From assembly GCA_024683455.1 (NCBI GenBank), contig JAIKYE010000041.1, forward strand, positions 1-47,604: a stretch of DNA of 47,604 nucleotides, written 5' to 3'. The notes under the pieces are model-generated. The model worked only from the letters and a program-made list of their open reading frames with translations, did not search any database and was not told the DNA's origin. Source of the DNA: Bacteroidaceae bacterium. GTDB taxonomy: Bacteria; Bacteroidota; Bacteroidia; Bacteroidales; Bacteroidaceae. Positions 16,311 through 24,539 of the stretch are shown one piece after another (positions within the stretch are counted from its first letter, which is position 1; the number at the start of each line of letters is the position of its first letter). A program made the translations under genes and the position numbers.

Positions 16311-18158
16311 ATGAAAAGATTATACGCTATAATAACCCTTTTATTAATCTTTGCGGAATTTGCCTTTGCTCAGGTTACGTTGAAAATCCAGGCACCAGCC
16401 CAAACCGAGGTTGGTAGGAAAATCAATGTAAGTTATGTTGCAAATACGCAGGATGTGGAAGATATACAAGTTGGCGATTTTTCTGGTTTTCGTGTCATAT
16501 ATGGACCAAGTACAAGCAGATTTTCCAGTACCTCTATTGTCAATGGCAAGACGACCCAAAGCAGTTCCATGACTTTCACTTATACACTTTTGGCTACAGA
16601 GGAAGGAAAACATACTCTCCCAGCAGCAGCTATTAAGGTGAGCGGTAAAAGTTATAAGAGCGGCTCAGCCGTTATTGAGGTTTTGCCATCAAGCAATAAT
16701 GGACAAGGAAACAGTCAGCAATCACAGTCTGGTAGGCAGCAGAACAATAATCAATCGAGACAGCGAAGCAGAACAAGTGCTTCGGATATTGGGAGCAATG
16801 AACTCTATATGACTGTAACGGCAAGCAAGAAGAAAATCTATGAACAAGAGGCCGTTCTTCTTACGTATAAACTATATACCCTTGTTAATATCCAACAGAT
16901 TGCCGGTGAAATGCCACAGCTTGATGGATTTCATGTTCAAGAGGTCGATATGAAAGCTCAAATGTCCTTGAAACTGGAGCGAGTAAATGGCAGGAACTAT
17001 GGGACAGCGGTATGGCGTCAGTATGTGCTTTTCCCACAGAAGACAGGTAAGCTTAAAGTTCCCAGTATAACCTTTGATTCTCAGGTAGAGATCCAGAATA
17101 CCAGCATGGATCCTTTTGATGTTTTCTTTGGCGGCGGTTCTCTGACCCAGATTGTCAGAAAGAGTATCGTCACACCTTCCATTGACATAGAGGTTCTTCC
17201 TTTGCCAACTCCCAAACCTGCAAATTTCGCAGGCGCAGTGGGAAAATATACAATTTCCGGCCAATTAACTCCTGAGCAGGTTAACGCTAATGATGCTGCC
17301 ACTCTTCGACTGATAGTGAGTGGTCAGGGTAATATGAAATTGATGAAGGCTCCCAAAGTAAACTTCCCACAGGATTTTGAGATATATGATCCTAAAATGA
17401 TGGATAAAACAACAAATTCTCCTCAAGGAGCCAAGGGAAATGTGGTGTATGACTATGTGGTTGTTCCTCGTCATGGTGGAAAGTATAGTATAGCCCCTGT
17501 TGAATTCTGTTACTTCGACCCTGATGCACACTCATATAAGACACTTAAGACAGATTCCTTTAGCATAGCTGTTGCAAAATCCAAAACAACAGGTTCATCA
17601 AGCTACCACGAGCAAGAAGACTTGAAGGTTCTGAAAGACGATATCAGGTTTATTAAGATGGGAGATGTCGAAAACACAGAATCTGATACCCTTTTCTTTG
17701 GCGGTTCATCATACTGGTTGTATTATATTATTTCCGCAAGTTTCTTTGTCCTGTTATTGGCTCTCTTTAACAGGCAGATTAAGAAGAGTAGAGATGTGTC
17801 TGGTATGCGTGTACAAAAGGCAGGCAAGGCTGCATCGAAGCGTTTAAAGACAGCTTCTAAGCTGATGAAGCAACATCAGAGTGAAGCCTTTTACGACGAG
17901 GTGATGAAGGCGCTTATCGGTTATGCCGGTGATAAACTGAATATTCAGAACTCCGAATTGAATAAAGATAATGTAAGCGCATCTTTACTATCATCAGGAG
18001 TAGAACAAAGTTTGGTAGAGTCATATATGAATATTATCAGCGAGTGTGAGTTTGCTCGATATGCCCCCGGTGATCCGGATGCAACAATGGAGAAAATATA
18101 CACCTCGGCATCTGATGTAATAAATGAACTAGATTCTGCAATTAAGAAGAACAAATAA
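16311..18158 (+). CDS. batD: Aerotolerance protein BatD
   Basis: A 615-residue membrane-anchored periplasmic protein. A signal peptide (about 1-20) is followed by the BatD 'oxygen tolerance' beta-domains: the first about 22-125, then a Gln/Asn/Ser-rich linker (130-160) and further immunoglobulin-like beta-domains to about 440. A transmembrane helix (WLYYIISASFFVLLLALF, about 463-481) leads to a cytoplasmic helical tail. Order and size are as expected in the bat operon; it lies 12 bp after batC. Confidence 0.92.
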   Translation: MKRLYAIITLLLIFAEFAFAQVTLKIQAPAQTEVGRKINVSYVANTQDVEDIQVGDFSGFRVIYGPSTSRFSSTSIVNGKTTQSSSMTFTYTLLATEEGKHTLPAAAIKVSGKSYKSGSAVIEVLPSSNNGQGNSQQSQSGRQQNNNQSRQRSRTSASDIGSNELYMTVTASKKKIYEQEAVLLTYKLYTLVNIQQIAGEMPQLDGFHVQEVDMKAQMSLKLERVNGRNYGTAVWRQYVLFPQKTGKLKVPSITFDSQVEIQNTSMDPFDVFFGGGSLTQIVRKSIVTPSIDIEVLPLPTPKPANFAGAVGKYTISGQLTPEQVNANDAATLRLIVSGQGNMKLMKAPKVNFPQDFEIYDPKMMDKTTNSPQGAKGNVVYDYVVVPRHGGKYSIAPVEFCYFDPDAHSYKTLKTDSFSIAVAKSKTTGSSSYHEQEDLKVLKDDIRFIKMGDVENTESDTLFFGGSSYWLYYIISASFFVLLLALFNRQIKKSRDVSGMRVQKAGKAASKRLKTASKLMKQHQSEAFYDEVMKALIGYAGDKLNIQNSELNKDNVSASLLSSGVEQSLVESYMNIISECEFARYAPGDPDATMEKIYTSASDVINELDSAIKKNK

Positions 18159-18169
18159 GAATACTATAT

Positions 18170-18931
18170 ATGAAGCGTTTTATCATTATAATGTCCTGCC
18201 TAATCTCATTTGCATCGGATATCCTTGCCAATGACAATCCTAATGTGTTGAAGGCACAGGCAGACTCTGCTTATTCCCATGAGCAATATGACAAGGCTAT
18301 CAAACTATACGAACAACTTGCCAAGAAAACATCGGACTATAAGATTTTCTATAACCTGGGTTGCGCATATTACAGGACAGACAATATATCCAAGAGTGTT
18401 CTGTGGTTAGAACGTGCCGCACAAATGAATCCCAGCGACGAGGATGTGAGGTTTAACCTTACATTGGTCAGGAACAAGACGATAGATAAGATTACTCCTA
18501 GACATGAGATGATTTTCGTTTCAGTTTTCAGAAAACTTGTCAATCTGATGAGTCTTAAGAGCTGGAGTGTTGTATGTATCTCATTGTTTATCCTATCTTT
18601 TGTCTTTGTGTCACTATTCCTCTTTTCGAATGTTTTGTCCTTGCGTAAGATTGGTTTGTTAATGTTTCTACTATGTCTGACTCTGTGTATTCTGGGAAAC
18701 ATTTGTGCCTATCAACAACGTTCAATGGCAGAGAATCATATAAGCGGTATTATAATGTCTCCAGCGGTAACTGTTAAAAGTACTCCCACGGAAAGCGGCA
18801 ATGATCTTTTTGTTATACATGAAGGAACATGTGTCGAAATTAGGGATTCAAGTATGAAAGACTGGTATGAAATACAGATTGCTGACGGTAAGATAGGATG
18901 GATACAAAAGAAAACCCTTGAACTAATATAA
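18170..18931 (+). CDS. batE: Aerotolerance protein BatE (TPR plus SH3)
   Basis: A 253-residue protein: signal peptide (about 1-20), TPR region (about 25-105, FYNLGCAYYRTDNISKSVLWLERAA), two transmembrane helices (about 124-145 and 152-172), and a C-terminal bacterial SH3 domain (about 190-253, KSTPTESGNDLFVIHEGT, GWIQKKTLELI) likely periplasmic. SH3b domains often bind peptidoglycan or peptide ligands. It is the last of the recognised bat genes and lies 11 bp before the PAP2 phosphatase gene. Confidence 0.9.
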   Translation: MKRFIIIMSCLISFASDILANDNPNVLKAQADSAYSHEQYDKAIKLYEQLAKKTSDYKIFYNLGCAYYRTDNISKSVLWLERAAQMNPSDEDVRFNLTLVRNKTIDKITPRHEMIFVSVFRKLVNLMSLKSWSVVCISLFILSFVFVSLFLFSNVLSLRKIGLLMFLLCLTLCILGNICAYQQRSMAENHISGIIMSPAVTVKSTPTESGNDLFVIHEGTCVEIRDSSMKDWYEIQIADGKIGWIQKKTLELI

Positions 18932-18942
18932 ATAGAAACAGT

Positions 18943-19641
18943 ATGATTGACCAACTAATTGAATTAGACAAGTCCCTATTACTCTTTCTGAACGGGAGTG
19001 ATTCATTGTTCCTTGATGGTTTCTTCTTAAAACTGACAAAAACGGTTACATGGATTCCTTTCTTTCTGTGTATGTTATATGTCGTTATCAAGAATAACAA
19101 TGCTCGCCGTTGCCTGATATTACTTGGAATGACGGTTCTGTTAGTTGTTGCCTCTGATCAATTCTCGAGTGGTTTATGTAAACCTTTTTTTCATAGGTTC
19201 AGACCCTCACACGAACCTTCTTTAGTTAATTTAATAGATTTGGCCAATAACTATAAAGGCAGTTTGTATGGTTTTATCTCTGGCCATGCAACGAATACAT
19301 TTGCCATTGCGGTTTTCTTCTCTATGATTTTCAGAAACACAAGTACTACGGTAATCCTCTTCCTATGGGCGATAATGGCTTCGTATAGTAGGATTTATCT
19401 GGGAATGCACTATCCTGGTGATATCCTTGCAGGTGCCCTGGCTGGAACTCTCATTGCCTTGACGTTCTATTATGTCTATCAATTGCTGAGTAGGAAATAC
19501 TGTGCCCAGAGAGAGAATTATTCTTCATTATTCACATCTACGGGATATATGAAGAAGGACTTTTTGATATTGTCCATCGTATTCTTAGTTACGCTATTAT
19601 TTATTATTTTTGCCGGCATATACTATGCGTTCCTGCGTTAA
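18943..19641 (+). CDS. PAP2 superfamily membrane phosphatase
   Basis: A 232-residue integral membrane lipid phosphatase. The three PAP2 motifs are present: K80xxxxxxR87P, S113GH115 and S149RxxxxxxH156xxxD160, with His115 and His156 catalytic. About six transmembrane segments are seen. Candidate substrates are undecaprenyl pyrophosphate, phosphatidylglycerophosphate or lipid A phosphates; the sequence does not tell them apart. It sits 11 bp after batE, so it is probably transcribed with the bat operon. Confidence 0.92.
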   Translation: MIDQLIELDKSLLLFLNGSDSLFLDGFFLKLTKTVTWIPFFLCMLYVVIKNNNARRCLILLGMTVLLVVASDQFSSGLCKPFFHRFRPSHEPSLVNLIDLANNYKGSLYGFISGHATNTFAIAVFFSMIFRNTSTTVILFLWAIMASYSRIYLGMHYPGDILAGALAGTLIALTFYYVYQLLSRKYCAQRENYSSLFTSTGYMKKDFLILSIVFLVTLLFIIFAGIYYAFLR

Positions 19642-19659
19642 TGTTGAAATGTTTATAAC

Positions 19660-22600
19660 TTGAAGCATTTAATACCTATCATATCTGTAGTCCTTCTACT
19701 TCTTAGTTGTAGAAGTAATGTGTCCAAGGAACAAGTTTCTGCGGATAACTGTAATACTATATCATATGAGAAAAGGTATTCTAACATTGACTCTTCCTAT
19801 CTTGCTGCCAAGAAGGCTTATTCTTTCTCAAAAAACTATGCGGATGGCAGATATGAGGCTCTGAACAATTTGGCCTATGTCTATTATCAGCAGATGAAAT
19901 ATGATCATTCTATCCGTTTGCTTAGAAAGGTCTTAAAGCATTCACGTAACCAGATAGAGTTGCTCTGTTCTGATGTTATGATGATGAAAGTGATGCAACG
20001 TATAGGGAACGGATATGAATTCTTCAAATGCAGAAACAGTGCGCTAAACAGACTTTCAAGGATTAATGAAAGTCTGGATGATTTGACTGATCGTCAGAAG
20101 CGTAGAGTTTATTATGCAAAAACAGAATTGCATATAGTATCCTCTACCTATTATTATTATCTTGGTCAGGATTCATTAGCAAAAGATGAAATCAGCTCTA
20201 TCTCTGATTACATTCAATTATACAAGGACACTACGCAATTTCTTTATTACCATTATATGTTAGGCAGTGGTGGTTTGCTTAAAGGTAATGCCTCAGATGT
20301 TAAGCTTCAGGAATTTGACCATCTTTTACTTACATATACACTCTCCAAAGCAAAGAATATCACTTATTTCGAGGCGAACTCCTTACAGTCGTTTGCTGAG
20401 ATGTTTGTTGATTCGTTTAGTGTCAATATAATAAAACTTTACAGGAAAGATGCTTATAGCTATATAAAGAATCAGGTTTTATATGACAATAGCGTAACAT
20501 ACTCATATGACTCTATAAGCGCATTGCCATTGGCTTTGGCGTCAAAATCTCTCCACCTTTTTGTAGAATATAAGGATTTGTTCCAGACGGCATGTTTGTA
20601 TAGAACTATTGGTGATATCTATTTTGCAGGGGGAAGATATCAGCAGGCTTATAGGAAATACAACACAGCTTTGTCTTTGGTTCATAGCCAGAAAAGACGT
20701 TCAAGTAAGTCTATCATAGCCTGGATGGCTGGTATCCATGAGCGTCTTAGCCTGTCATATAGTTCTATTGGCAATAAAGAACTATCGGATTATCATAGGA
20801 ATATTTATCTGGATCTTTTGGACTACTCACGTCAGAATAAAGAATTGGATATTAGAAAGGAAAACCTTTCGAATGAGGTAAAGGATGTCCATGTTGGTAT
20901 AGGTCTGCTAATTCTGCTAATGTCTGTTATCTTCGTATTGACAATACTTTATATTTATAGGATTAAACATCATATAACGTCTCAGTATGCTTCACTTTCA
21001 AATATCAGAGAATCAGAGAACTATGCAGAGACAATGAAACGGGTGGAGGGTTTCTTGGAGACGCAGGAGAATAAAATAGAAAATTTGACTGATGAGTATA
21101 ATAGCAGTGAACTTCATATAGAGGAATATCAGAATGAGAATATAATCCGTAGGTCTAAGGTTTCTCTCGTTTATTCTATAGTTCCATACCTGAACAGGAT
21201 TCTTGCTGAAACAAACAGGATGCAATCTGAAGATAAGGCAAGTGTCGGCAGACTTACGTATATACGAGAGTTGATAGCAGAAATTATACGTATTAATGGT
21301 GTTCTGACAGAATGGATTAAAATGCAGAAGGGATTGTTGAGTCTTCATGTTTCGACATTCCCGCTAAGCAATATCCTTAATATACTCAAACTGAACAAAA
21401 CGACTTACGAAAAAAAAGATATTACACTCGTTGTACCGTCTTCGGTCTTGAAGGTTAAGGCTGACGAAGCACTCACCATGTTTATGGTAAACACCCTTGC
21501 TGACAATGCACGTAAGTTTACAAATCCGGGAGGTAGGATAGAAATAGCCTTAGAATCAACTGAGGAATATGTTGAGATAAGTGTGGTCGATACAGGAATC
21601 GGTCTTAGTGAAGAGGATGTTGACACGCTGAACAATAGTAATGTGTATGATTCGTCCCACCTGGGTCTGTCAGATGACAACAAAGGTTTCGGGTTTGGAA
21701 TAATGAACTGTAAGGGTATTATAAACAAGTACAAGAAACTCTCATCTAAGTTTGCTGTTTGTGGTTTCGGCGTAGAAAGTGAACTGGGTAAGGGGAGTCG
21801 TTTCTGGTTCAGATTACCTAGGGCATTGTGTTTGTTTGTTTCACTTATGCTTTCTGTCAGTTCTTTTGCTGAGACAGACCAAAACGATTCCCTTTTCGAT
21901 TCTATCTATATAGCTAATGTTGAAGGCAGATATGATGACGCTATACAATATGCAGAACGTGCCTTAATGATTCCTGAAGTGCAAAAGGATACTATTATGC
22001 TTGTTCAGCTGAGGAATGAAATGGCTATAGCTTCACAGGCATTGAAAAGATGGGATGACTACAGGTTTTATAATAACGAATGTGTGCGTTTACATTGGCT
22101 ATACTCTCAGGATACTTCCCTGGCTTCATATTGCAGACGAATGGAAGAAGCTAAATATGACAGCTCTGTCCTGTTTGTCCTTTTGGCCATATCAGGTCTG
22201 ATTATTCTCTGTCTGATATACATTGTATTCTTAAGGGACAGAATCAGAAATAAAGCTAAGATTTTGTCTGTAAACGATATTATAGCACGTACATTAGGCA
22301 ATCTGCTGACTCACATTAGTGTGTTAACAGAACTCTCAGAATCTCCTGATGTGGATGTTGCCAGAGAGAATAATGCATTTATACTCCGTTTTTCCGATGA
22401 ACGTGATAAAACAATAGAATTGGTGAAGGATGATGAATACTTGTCTAGTTTACTTCTGGATTTTTATAATGGTATTATACGTCAACTGAATAGAATTAAT
22501 GAATTTCAGACAACAATTTCAAGTCTAATAGAACAAAACGACAAGACCAGATTCGAGGAGGACAGGTTGTATGTTATGAATCAAGTACTCGATAATTCAC

Positions 22601-23220
22601 TCAGTACTATCAAGCATGAAACCATGTACTATCCTGCCCGTATTGATCAGATAGCCCAGGGGCTGTTGGAGAATACTGAAAATACACAGGCTATTGTTGA
22701 ACTGAACGAGTTGGTTTCTTATTACAAGGAACTCTATCTTCTCTTATATGAACAAGCAAACCGCCAGCTATTGCAATCCATCTTCCATTGCCAGAAGGTA
22801 CATTGTAAGGAGATGGTTGAATTTATCCAGAAGAAGGTAAATGCATTACAAGTTAGGGAAGGCAGGGATATCCCATTTACAACATCCTATGACGATAAGT
22901 ATATCTATTGTGATAAAAAACTTATAGAGATTCTGTTGAATCATCTAATACAGGTGAACTCGAAGGAAATGCAAGAATTGGATGTTCTTTTCAAATCAGA
23001 TAATGATTTCATGAATATATTCTTTACCTTTAAGGGCGTGGTTAAAGGTGAGGATGAACTGGCCAATCTATTTACCCCTTCGAAGGACAATTTCTCCTAT
23101 TACATCATACGACAAATCATTCGTGAACATGATGACAGATATGGTTATCCCGGTTTACGTTTGGATGCTTCGCAGAATGTGGAGGGATTCACAATACATT
23201 TTTCGTTAATAAGTAAATAA
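19660..23220 (+). CDS. Giant two-part sensor kinase-like lipoprotein (DUF5112/DUF5113 type)
   Basis: 1186 residues. A lipoprotein-type signal (LLLLSC17) leads to a periplasmic TPR-like region (20-405), a transmembrane helix (411-433), a coiled coil, a helical DHp-like region (about 485-560) and a HATPase (605-720) with N box TLADNARKF (N616), DTGIGL (644-649) and GFGFGIM (676-682). Directly after the ATPase comes a signal-peptide-like hydrophobic stretch (722-737), a short periplasmic segment, a third membrane helix (836-857) and a second cytoplasmic kinase-like half with a degenerate ATPase. From memory this resembles Bacteroidota proteins annotated DUF5112/DUF5113. The DHp region shows no His where the HExxxP motif should be (YSIVPYLNRI instead). 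Start is TTG at 19660, the only codon giving the lipobox. The response regulator follows 16 bp later. Confidence 0.8.
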   Translation: MKHLIPIISVVLLLLSCRSNVSKEQVSADNCNTISYEKRYSNIDSSYLAAKKAYSFSKNYADGRYEALNNLAYVYYQQMKYDHSIRLLRKVLKHSRNQIELLCSDVMMMKVMQRIGNGYEFFKCRNSALNRLSRINESLDDLTDRQKRRVYYAKTELHIVSSTYYYYLGQDSLAKDEISSISDYIQLYKDTTQFLYYHYMLGSGGLLKGNASDVKLQEFDHLLLTYTLSKAKNITYFEANSLQSFAEMFVDSFSVNIIKLYRKDAYSYIKNQVLYDNSVTYSYDSISALPLALASKSLHLFVEYKDLFQTACLYRTIGDIYFAGGRYQQAYRKYNTALSLVHSQKRRSSKSIIAWMAGIHERLSLSYSSIGNKELSDYHRNIYLDLLDYSRQNKELDIRKENLSNEVKDVHVGIGLLILLMSVIFVLTILYIYRIKHHITSQYASLSNIRESENYAETMKRVEGFLETQENKIENLTDEYNSSELHIEEYQNENIIRRSKVSLVYSIVPYLNRILAETNRMQSEDKASVGRLTYIRELIAEIIRINGVLTEWIKMQKGLLSLHVSTFPLSNILNILKLNKTTYEKKDITLVVPSSVLKVKADEALTMFMVNTLADNARKFTNPGGRIEIALESTEEYVEISVVDTGIGLSEEDVDTLNNSNVYDSSHLGLSDDNKGFGFGIMNCKGIINKYKKLSSKFAVCGFGVESELGKGSRFWFRLPRALCLFVSLMLSVSSFAETDQNDSLFDSIYIANVEGRYDDAIQYAERALMIPEVQKDTIMLVQLRNEMAIASQALKRWDDYRFYNNECVRLHWLYSQDTSLASYCRRMEEAKYDSSVLFVLLAISGLIILCLIYIVFLRDRIRNKAKILSVNDIIARTLGNLLTHISVLTELSESPDVDVARENNAFILRFSDERDKTIELVKDDEYLSSLLLDFYNGIIRQLNRINEFQTTISSLIEQNDKTRFEEDRLYVMNQVLDNSLSTIKHETMYYPARIDQIAQGLLENTENTQAIVELNELVSYYKELYLLLYEQANRQLLQSIFHCQKVHCKEMVEFIQKKVNALQVREGRDIPFTTSYDDKYIYCDKKLIEILLNHLIQVNSKEMQELDVLFKSDNDFMNIFFTFKGVVKGEDELANLFTPSKDNFSYYIIRQIIREHDDRYGYPGLRLDASQNVEGFTIHFSLISK

Positions 23221-23236
23221 AGCTAATACACAAGAT

Positions 23237-23959
23237 ATGGACAAGTTTAAAGTAATCATCGTTGAAGATGTAAAGTTGGAGCTTAAGGGAACGGAGGAGA
23301 TTTTCCGTCATGACATTCCTGAAGCAGAAATAATAGGCACAGCACAGAATGAGAGTGAATTCTGGAAGTTAATGCGGGCCGATGTACCTGACCTTGTATT
23401 ACTTGATTTAGGTTTAGGCGGCAGTACGACTGTTGGTGTAGACATATGTCGCCAACTTAAGGCCCGTTATTCTCAAGTCAAGGTTCTTGTCTTTACAGGC
23501 GAAGTCCTGAATGAGAAGCTGTGGGTTGAGGTATTAAATGCTGGTGCCGATGGCATAATTCTTAAAACAGGTAACCTGCTTGAAAGAGATGACGTACAGC
23601 TAGTTATGCATGGCAGAAAACTTGTATTTAATGAGCCGTTCTTAGAGAAGGTTATAGAGAGGTTCAAACGAATGGTGAATGGCGAGTCGGCAACGTCTGA
23701 TGCAATGATTGACTATGAGATAGACGAATGTGATGAACGTTTCCTGCGTCATCTGGCCCTTGGCTATACAAAGGATATGATTGCAAATCTACGCCAGATG
23801 CCTTTTGGTACAAAGAGTTTAGAGAAACGTCAAGCCGACCTTATCAACCGTCTTTTTGCTCCCAACGAGCGTACTGGTGTTAACGCCGTACATCTTGCCG
23901 TAAGAGCCATACAGTTACACATCTTAGATCCTGAGCACTTGGTTGCCGACGATGAATAA
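23237..23959 (+). CDS. Response regulator with LuxR-like output domain
   Basis: A 240-residue two-component regulator. The receiver domain (1-125) has the acidic pair E10/D11, phospho-acceptor D57 in LVLLDLGLGG, T87 and K110, all the residues needed for phosphorylation. The C-terminal part (about 165-228) resembles a LuxR-type helix-turn-helix: FLRHLALGYTKDMIANLRQM, then TKSLEKRQADLINRLF. It follows the giant sensor protein by 16 bp, so the two are a presumed pair. Its stop overlaps the start of the next gene. Confidence 0.88.
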   Translation: MDKFKVIIVEDVKLELKGTEEIFRHDIPEAEIIGTAQNESEFWKLMRADVPDLVLLDLGLGGSTTVGVDICRQLKARYSQVKVLVFTGEVLNEKLWVEVLNAGADGIILKTGNLLERDDVQLVMHGRKLVFNEPFLEKVIERFKRMVNGESATSDAMIDYEIDECDERFLRHLALGYTKDMIANLRQMPFGTKSLEKRQADLINRLFAPNERTGVNAVHLAVRAIQLHILDPEHLVADDE

Positions 23960-24539
23960 AAACAAGTTTTTGTCATACTTGATTTTGCTCCTGATTGTTG
24001 TATCAATCTTGTTGCCGGTTGTATCATGGATATTGTCGGCATTAGGTTTTGATTGCAAATCGCTTTTAAGCGAAGAAGGGTGGAGATGGATGTTTTATAA
24101 TATCCCAGTTTCATTTGTCAACAAATGGACCATGTTGTGTCTTAGTGCCATTATAGGTATAGGGAGTGTTGCCCGTTGTGGTATATTAGCACCAAAAGAG
24201 AAGAAAGACATTAATGCTCTTTATCTTGTCCTTTTCGTTTCTGTGATTTTTATATCGGCTCTTCTCGTTAGTGCCCTGCATCCTCAAAGCCCACTTCTCA
24301 GTGTTACTGGAGAGATTCGGGGTAGTGCATTCATCCACGGCTTGCCTACAATTGTTATCTGGTGTATTATTTTTCTTTCCACGATTTATGCCGTACAGAC
24401 CAAACGCACGAAAACAATCGATGATTTCTCAGATATATTCATGTATGGCATAAGGAAGTTTTCTTCTATTATTGTCATTGCAATGTTGCTGTCTTTCGTC
24501 ACTTCCTGTTTTACTTACATATTTAATATAAATATTTGA
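23952..24539 (+). CDS. Half-length AbgT-like membrane protein
   Basis: A 195-residue integral membrane protein with about five hydrophobic segments. The segments LLSEEGWRWMFYNIPVSFVN, IGIGSVARCGIL and SVTGEIRGSAFIHGLP resemble the N-terminal part of AbgT family (p-aminobenzoyl-glutamate) transporters, which are normally about 500 residues. Only the beginning and a piece near the substrate-entry region are represented, so transport by itself is doubtful. Start ATG 23952 overlaps the regulator stop by 8 bp; a TTG at 23943 is the alternative. Its stop overlaps the helicase start (TGATG). Function unknown. Confidence 0.7.
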   Translation: MNKNKFLSYLILLLIVVSILLPVVSWILSALGFDCKSLLSEEGWRWMFYNIPVSFVNKWTMLCLSAIIGIGSVARCGILAPKEKKDINALYLVLFVSVIFISALLVSALHPQSPLLSVTGEIRGSAFIHGLPTIVIWCIIFLSTIYAVQTKRTKTIDDFSDIFMYGIRKFSSIIVIAMLLSFVTSCFTYIFNINI

